From assembly GCF_000503215.1 (NCBI RefSeq), contig NZ_KI628539.1, positions 1,011,138 to 1,075,137 on the forward strand: a stretch of DNA of 64,000 bases. Reading direction: 5' to 3'. Both the position numbers and the translations under genes were made by a program. The DNA is from Pseudomonas canadensis (GTDB lineage: Bacteria; Pseudomonadota; Gammaproteobacteria; Pseudomonadales; Pseudomonadaceae). The notes under the pieces were generated by a model that made no database searches, was not told where the DNA came from, and saw only the letters and a program-made list of their open reading frames with translations. Of the stretch, positions 59,177 through 64,000 are shown piece after piece; the first letter of the stretch is position 1, and every line of letters starts with the position of its first letter.

Positions 59177-59974
59177 ATGCGCTTTAGTGATTTGCTCGAC
59201 GCCGCCCGCAGCAACCCGCTGGATGTCACCATCCCCGCCGAATGGGCCCAGGGCCGCGCGACCTTTGGTGGCCTGGTGGCTGCGTTGCAATACGAGGCCC
59301 TGCGCGCCCAGGTGCCTGCCGATCGTCCGCTACGGTCGCTGGCTATCACCTTCGTCGGCCCTGTAGCGCCAGACGTTCCTGCCTGTTATCAAGTCGAAGT
59401 GTTGCGCGAAGGCAAGGCCGTCAGCCAATTGCTTGGCCGTGTGGTGCAGAACGGTGAAGTGGCGACACTGGTACAGGCCAGTTTCGGTGCGTCCCGCGAG
59501 TCGGAAATCGCGGTTGAAAGCGAAGCGCCGCCGGTGTTCAAACATTGGGATGAATGCCAGGAACTGCCCTATATAAAGGGCGTTACCCCCGAGTTCATGC
59601 GTCATTTGGCGATGCGCTGGAGTGTCGGCGGCTTACCCTTTACCGGCAATAAATCCCGAGACATGGGCGGTTGGGTTCGCTTACGCGGCGATGTCAAAGA
59701 AGAGCCACTGACTGAGGCGCATATCCTCGCCCTGGTTGACGCCTGGCCCCCAGCCTTGCTGCCGCACCTGAAAAAACCAGCACCCGGCAGCACCCTGACC
59801 TGGACCATCGAATTCATCCAGCCCTTGCAGGATCTGACGACCCTCGACTGGTGCCAGTATTACGTCAACATCGAACACGCCCGCGATGGCTACGGCCATG
59901 CCGCTGCCGCCCTTTGGAGCCCGGCCGGCGAGTTGATCGCCATCAGCCGCCAGACCGTGGTGGTCTTCGCCTGA
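59177..59974 (+). CDS. Acyl-CoA thioesterase-family protein (double hotdog)
   Basis: The protein of 265 residues has two hotdog halves. The N-terminal half has ATFGGLVAALQYEALRAQ and LAITFVGPVAP, the C-terminal half GSTLTWTIEFIQPL and ARDGYGHAAAALW. This is the layout of TesB-like thioesterases in Pseudomonas that hydrolyse acyl-CoA. Its stop is 2 bases from the stop of the next, convergent gene. Confidence 0.82.
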   Translation: MRFSDLLDAARSNPLDVTIPAEWAQGRATFGGLVAALQYEALRAQVPADRPLRSLAITFVGPVAPDVPACYQVEVLREGKAVSQLLGRVVQNGEVATLVQASFGASRESEIAVESEAPPVFKHWDECQELPYIKGVTPEFMRHLAMRWSVGGLPFTGNKSRDMGGWVRLRGDVKEEPLTEAHILALVDAWPPALLPHLKKPAPGSTLTWTIEFIQPLQDLTTLDWCQYYVNIEHARDGYGHAAAALWSPAGELIAISRQTVVVFA

Positions 59975-59976
59975 CC

Positions 59977-60339
59977 TCAATGTCGGTGGCGCTGCCGCCA
60001 GGCGCGCCACCAGCCGCCGCTTAGTACAAAGCGCGGAAAAGTCACGAACTGCTCGACCACCAGGCGCTGCACCGCATCTTTACGGTCACTGAACGGCTCA
60101 CTAGCCTGGGCTTCCAGGCTATGGCCATGACGCTGCAACGCCAAGCCGGCCAGGATCCCGACCACACCCACGGCAAAACTGGCCAGGCTCAGGCTGAAAA
60201 CCCCGGACACGATCAACAGAAACCCGATGATGAACAGCGGCACGGCAATCAGGTGCAACGCCAGGTTGGTCGGGTGTTGGTGGTTCTGCGGGTAGTTACG
60301 CCATTGCCAGGCGGGGAGATTGGGGTGACGTTTGCCCAT
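59977..60339 (-). CDS. Mpo1-like (DUF962) membrane protein
   Basis: This 120-residue protein has two membrane helices (about 29-48 and 52-68). The HPTNLALHLIAVPLF and LQRHGHSLEAQ segments carry the histidines conserved in the DUF962/YGL010w family. Yeast Mpo1 is an iron-dependent dioxygenase of fatty-acid alpha-oxidation; bacterial members are mostly uncharacterised. The C-terminal FPRFVLSGGWWRAWRQRH is typical of the pseudomonad form. A G-rich tract lies upstream of its start. Confidence 0.8.
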   Translation of the reverse strand: MGKRHPNLPAWQWRNYPQNHQHPTNLALHLIAVPLFIIGFLLIVSGVFSLSLASFAVGVVGILAGLALQRHGHSLEAQASEPFSDRKDAVQRLVVEQFVTFPRFVLSGGWWRAWRQRHRH

Positions 60340-60386
60340 GATGGTGAATCCTCTGTCCGTTGAAATAGCATGGAGAGAGTTTAGGT

Positions 60387-60413
60387 GGGGTTGGGGGGAG
60401 GGGCGAATTGGGG
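60387..60413 (+). other. G-quadruplex-type motif upstream of the Mpo1-like gene
   Basis: The plus strand carries four G-runs of 4, 6, 4 and 4 bases with loops of 2, 1 and 6 bases (GGGG-TT-GGGGGG-A-GGGG-CGAATT-GGGG). A fifth run of five G follows at 60422-60426. It is on the template strand of the minus-strand gene that starts at 60339, 48 bases away. Confidence 0.6.
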
Positions 60414-60477
60414 CTGGCTATGGGGGTCATAGACTGCAAGCTCCTGCCATGTAAACGACTGCTCGATTTTAAGTTTT

Positions 60478-60891
60478 TCAGTGAAAGCTGGCGTCGATTC
60501 TCTCGACCGTTAATTTGACAAAACTCCCATTCAATTCTGGATGGTCATAATGTATGCCTTCGTCGTTCAGCGATGTGAAGGTGAGAAGTCTCTCGTCACA
60601 GAGTTCGCCGTAAAGGATGTAGGAATAGCCAGGATCTATCTTTTCGGCCAACACGCTGCTCGGCTCAGCACGCTCAAGCACATAATCTTCAGGAATGTTT
60701 ATGGTCAGCTCCACATCATAGAATTTCCCAACTTCTATTTGATAGGGGCAGTAACTAATAAAGCAATTTATGATCGTCCCCTCTATGAGCAGCGTAATGT
60801 CTTCTTGTATCTGATCATTGAGTGCTAAAACGCGCACCCGCTTATAGTTATTTGTTGTAAGGTCTGATTGTTTTGTCAGAGGGGTTGCCAT
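60478..60891 (-). CDS. Candidate immunity protein for the Rhs toxin
   Basis: This 137-residue protein is predicted to be cytoplasmic and rich in beta-type segments (RVRVLALNDQIQEDITLLI, FYDVELTINIP). It has no signal peptide and I do not recognise the family. It starts inside the last 44 bases of the rhs gene with its own TGGAGA ribosome site, and it is A+T-richer than the core genes. A small unknown gene directly after an rhs C-terminal tip is the standard place for the cognate immunity protein, so this role is inferred from position. Confidence 0.7.
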   Translation of the reverse strand: MATPLTKQSDLTTNNYKRVRVLALNDQIQEDITLLIEGTIINCFISYCPYQIEVGKFYDVELTINIPEDYVLERAEPSSVLAEKIDPGYSYILYGELCDERLLTFTSLNDEGIHYDHPELNGSFVKLTVERIDASFH

Positions 60892-63800
60892 TTATCATTC
60901 TCCAGAAGTCTTTTCCGCTTTTGGTATGCAGAGTGGTTATATGGCCATTTGTGTTCGATCCTGCAAAAGCAAATTTGGCCTGCCCTGTCCTATTTGTTCC
61001 CATGAGTAAAACATAGCCGGTCGTTGGTGTGTCCCTGTACAAATATTGCACAGGCGTACCATTGCTTACGACATGACGTGCAGCGAGTAAATATTCGTGA
61101 CTATTTCCTACTCGAAATTCAGCCCCGTGCTTTTCGTAATGCTCGTTGAGTTTTTGCTCGTTGGCAAACTCTGTCGGACGTGTTGATACAGAAGGGGGAC
61201 GGGGTTCACCTCTCGTTGCGGAGATGTTGTCTGATGGCTCTTCTATTCGAGCTCGCGATTTACATGTGACTCCTTCTGGGCAATTACTTAAGCCCAAAGG
61301 GTCAATCCATCCCGTCGGATTAGGCACGTAATTGTACGCGTTGATCCCACCCGCCAGCTTTACCGGGTCCGGCGTCAGGTAGCGACCAATATCCGGATTG
61401 TAGTAGCGATGGCTGTTGTAGTGCAGTCCGCTTTCCGGGTCGAAGTATTGACCTTGGAAACGCAGTGGGTTGTCGATTTTGTTGATGTCTAGACGGGTGA
61501 TTTCGCCATAGGCGCGGTAATGGGCGGACCAGACGATTTCGCCATCCTGAGCGGTGAGTTCCTGTGGGGTGCCCAGGTGGTCAAGTTGGTAGTGGTAGTG
61601 ACTGGTTTCCTTTGGACCGAAGCCTTCCAGCAGCGCCAACGGCCGGAAGGTGTCGGGTTCGTAGAGATAGCTGCGGTGACGGTCTGCGTGGTGTTCGGCG
61701 ATCAGTTTGTCGCCTTGCCAGAAGAACTCGGTGGTAATGCCATCAACAGTTTTGCTGATACGGCGGCCAAACGGGTCGTAGCGATAGCTGGCGGTCTGGC
61801 CGTTGGGTTTTTTAATCCCGATCAGGCGGTGCTGACAGTCGTAGCGGTATTCGGTGACGAGTTGATGGCCTTTGCCGCGTCGTTCGCGGATAAGGTTGCC
61901 GAAGGCGTCATAGTCGTAATGATGGTCGCCTTGGATCATCAGGCGATTGCCGGCCACGATGTCCGGGCCCGGGCGGTCTTGCATGAGAACGTTACCAGCC
62001 GGGTCGTGGCCGAAGCGTTCCTGCACGTGTTGGGAGTGGTCGGCGCGGGTGAGGCGGTTTAGCGGGTCGTAGTGGTAGTTGTGTTCGCCTTTGCGAGTGT
62101 CGAGCACACGGGTGAGGTTGCCGGGTTTGTCGTAGTCGTAATGACGGCGGTACATCGGGCCTTCGGCATCGCCAATGTTTTGGTTGAACAGGCGTCCTTG
62201 GTTATCGTGTTGGTAGCTGCTAAGCAGTTTTCCCTGCGCGCGCTGCTGTTCGCGGTCGGCGTTGAATTGGTGTGAGGTCAGTACCGCGCCGTTCAGTTCA
62301 ACCGTGGAAAGGTGACCACCTTTGTCGTGTTTGAAGGTGAGACGGTTGTTGTCCGGTAGACGTAGTTTTTGCAGCTGACCGCACGTGTCGTAGCCGTAGC
62401 GGAGCGTGCCCCAGCCTTGGTGTTCGGCGGTGAGGCGGTTTTGCGTGTCGTACTCGTAGGCGAGGGCCGAATGGCCATCCTCGACACTTAGGAGATTGCC
62501 TTGACGGTCGTAGGTGTAATCGACATGGTTGTCGTCGGGCAGGGTTTTTCTTACGAGCCGACCGGCATAGTCGCGCTCGTAGCGGGTAACTAGCTGACTG
62601 CCGCCATCGCCGTGTTCGGTCTTTTCCTGCAGGTTACCGTTGAGGTCGTAGAGGTAAGCCGTGCGCTGGCCGTCAAACCCGGTTTCCTGCTGGATCAGGC
62701 CGTTGGCGTGATACTGGAGTCGGTAGGTTTCGCCTACCTCGTTTTCGATTTCGGTCAGCAGCAAACGAGTGTTGTCGTAACGGTATTTGACCTGAGTGCC
62801 ATCAGCGTTGATGCGACGGCTGATCAGGTGCAGGCCGTCGGCGTATTCGTAGCGGGTGACGTGGCCGAGCTCATCGCGCTCGGAGGTGATTTTTCCGTAA
62901 GCGTTGTAGCTGTATTCCCGTGTGGCACCGCCGGGCTGAGTCAGTTTAAGCAAGCGGCCTGCGGCGTCCCATTGATACTGGGTCAGCACGCCATGTTCAT
63001 CCTCGCGCGCAGCCTGCCGTCCAAGGCCGTCATAGCGATAGCGCTTAACGCCGCCATTCGGCAACTGCTCTTCAAGCAACTGACCACGCTCATTCCAGAC
63101 CAGCCGATGACAGCTGTGATCTGGATACCAAACCTGGGTCAGTTGCCCGCGTTTGTTGTAGCTGTAGTCAGTCGAATGGCCGTCAGGATCGGTCTTACGC
63201 GTAACATCGCCCTGTTCATTACGCTCATATTTCCAGAGCGCCTGACCCCGCCTTACAACCCGTACGAATCCATTGTCATGCTCGTAGGATGTTGGCTCAT
63301 CATCCCCAAGAAACACCGCCACCAAACGTCCAGCTTCGTCGTACTGGTAGGCCGTGATCGCCCCCAACGGATCCTGCTCAACCGTCAGCCTTCCGTTGTC
63401 ATCGTAGGATTTGAAGTGCTCAGCGCCGTCAGGATCCACCCGCTGCACCAGCCGCGCCCGCTGGTCATGCACATAGACTTCCTGGCTGCCATCGGCGTTT
63501 AACACTGTGACCTGGCCGTTATCGTCCCAGGCATACCGCGTGTCCATCTGCGAGAAACTGGCCCAATGGCGGACACATCGCGCGGCCTTGCCAGCTCTTT
63601 CCCACTCCCAGAAAAAACTCGCGCCACCGGCCAAGCCACGCTCAAGAATGACGTGCTGCTCGTCGTACCGATAAACCTCGCTTTCGCCTACCGCATTGGT
63701 CGCAGAAACCAACCGACCCGCCACGTCATAGGCGTAGGAAACAACGTTCTGCTCTGTCACCCAAACAAACGGACCGTCATCGACGGCCCGCTCAATCTGG

Positions 63801-64000
63801 TAGTCCACCGCCACAATGCGGCCCGATGCGTAGCGCAAAAACAGCGAACGTCCCACGCCGTTATCCAGCCGCTCAATCTGCCCCAGATAATTCCGGGAAA
63901 TGCGCAACCGGTTGTCATACGCATCGCTGATCGCCGTCAGCACACCGTCGCGAAAATGGTAGAAGCGCGCCCCTTGAGACAGGACTAACTCATCGGGCAA
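60848..64000 (-). CDS. Rhs/YD-repeat polymorphic toxin, C-terminal 1050 residues (5' end outside window)
   Basis: The frame is open to the right edge, so the N-terminus (where PAAR or a similar delivery domain would be) is not seen. Many YD repeats with the pattern Y-x-Y-D-x-x-G-x-L are visible (YAYDVAGRLVSATNAVGE, YSYNKRGQLTQV, YDYDAFGNLIRERRG). The core ends in the conserved cap ESGLHYNSHRYYNPDIGRYL...DPLGL at about residue 904. The following 146 residues are a variable tip, including EHYEKHGAEFR, EYLLAARH and GHITTLHTKSGKDFWR, which resembles BECR-fold RNase toxins but was not identified with certainty. Confidence 0.9.
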   Translation of the reverse strand: MPDELVLSQGARFYHFRDGVLTAISDAYDNRLRISRNYLGQIERLDNGVGRSLFLRYASGRIVAVDYQIERAVDDGPFVWVTEQNVVSYAYDVAGRLVSATNAVGESEVYRYDEQHVILERGLAGGASFFWEWERAGKAARCVRHWASFSQMDTRYAWDDNGQVTVLNADGSQEVYVHDQRARLVQRVDPDGAEHFKSYDDNGRLTVEQDPLGAITAYQYDEAGRLVAVFLGDDEPTSYEHDNGFVRVVRRGQALWKYERNEQGDVTRKTDPDGHSTDYSYNKRGQLTQVWYPDHSCHRLVWNERGQLLEEQLPNGGVKRYRYDGLGRQAAREDEHGVLTQYQWDAAGRLLKLTQPGGATREYSYNAYGKITSERDELGHVTRYEYADGLHLISRRINADGTQVKYRYDNTRLLLTEIENEVGETYRLQYHANGLIQQETGFDGQRTAYLYDLNGNLQEKTEHGDGGSQLVTRYERDYAGRLVRKTLPDDNHVDYTYDRQGNLLSVEDGHSALAYEYDTQNRLTAEHQGWGTLRYGYDTCGQLQKLRLPDNNRLTFKHDKGGHLSTVELNGAVLTSHQFNADREQQRAQGKLLSSYQHDNQGRLFNQNIGDAEGPMYRRHYDYDKPGNLTRVLDTRKGEHNYHYDPLNRLTRADHSQHVQERFGHDPAGNVLMQDRPGPDIVAGNRLMIQGDHHYDYDAFGNLIRERRGKGHQLVTEYRYDCQHRLIGIKKPNGQTASYRYDPFGRRISKTVDGITTEFFWQGDKLIAEHHADRHRSYLYEPDTFRPLALLEGFGPKETSHYHYQLDHLGTPQELTAQDGEIVWSAHYRAYGEITRLDINKIDNPLRFQGQYFDPESGLHYNSHRYYNPDIGRYLTPDPVKLAGGINAYNYVPNPTGWIDPLGLSNCPEGVTCKSRARIEEPSDNISATRGEPRPPSVSTRPTEFANEQKLNEHYEKHGAEFRVGNSHEYLLAARHVVSNGTPVQYLYRDTPTTGYVLLMGTNRTGQAKFAFAGSNTNGHITTLHTKSGKDFWRMINGNPSDKTIRPYNK

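Noticed and set aside
1..64000. tRNA or rRNA genes, CRISPR arrays, insertion sequences, prophage
   Set aside because: No cloverleaf-type conserved arms, no regularly spaced short repeats, no transposase or integrase signatures were noticed on reading; a dedicated RNA scan could not be run.

Overview
The window is a stretch of a Pseudomonas chromosome, most likely of the P. fluorescens group. The gene order mupP-ubiG-mtaD-(divergent)-mtnA-gyrA-serC-pheA-hisC-tyrA/aroA-cmk-rpsA-ihfB is the classical Pseudomonas order (as around PA3161-PA3173 of P. aeruginosa). The tyrA-aroA fusion, the wbpL-wbpM pair after ihfB and several REP-type inverted repeats point the same way. No rRNA, tRNA, CRISPR array or insertion sequence was recognised.

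Layout. (1) 1-5834, plus strand: a proline-iminopeptidase-like hydrolase cut by the left edge, then a complete peptide/nickel-type ABC importer (two permeases, two ATPases, binding protein). (2) 6034-9701, minus strand: yciK-like SDR, mupP, ubiG, mtaD. (3) 9810-23221, plus strand: mtnA, gyrA, the Ser/aromatic/His block serC-pheA-hisC-tyrA/aroA, then cmk, rpsA, a small lipoprotein, ihfB and lapA. (4) 23733-43529: an O-antigen locus made of two converging gene sets. The plus-strand set (wbjB-wbjC-wbjD, wbuB-like, wbpL, wbpM) should make UDP-L-FucNAc, start the lipid-linked unit and supply a WbpM product. The minus-strand set starts at 43529 and runs ddhD-ddhA-ddhB-ddhC-yerE-yerF-wzx-glycosyltransferase-acetyltransferase-two glycosyltransferases. 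Its first six genes form a complete apparent route to a CDP-activated 3,6-dideoxy sugar with a two-carbon branch (yersiniose type). (5) 44112-48324: a ComEA-like protein, TetR and GntR regulators, a DUF1989 protein, a 55-residue membrane protein and an APC permease. (6) 48718-56615: kdpFABC with kdpDE, preceded by a convincing KdpE-type operator. (7) 56748-60339: a patatin-like protein, a lipoprotein, a CHAD protein, a thioesterase and an Mpo1-like membrane protein. (8) 60478-64000, minus strand: the 3' part of an Rhs polymorphic toxin with a variable C-terminal toxin domain and an overlapping candidate immunity gene.

How the parts work together. Regions 2 and 3 are core metabolism: methylthioadenosine salvage, MurNAc recycling, ubiquinone, aromatic amino acids, replication and translation. 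Region 4 is the strain-variable part. The CDP-branched-sugar genes together with Wzx, glycosyltransferases and an acetyltransferase predict an O-antigen carrying L-FucNAc and a yersiniose-like branched sugar, but no Wzy polymerase or Wzz is visible. Region 6 is potassium-starvation uptake. Region 8 is an inter-bacterial competition module. Genes in the middle of the minus-strand O-antigen operon (about 31.6-39 kb) and the toxin/immunity tip look richer in A+T than the flanking core genes, as expected for horizontally exchanged cargo; this is an impression from reading, not a calculation.
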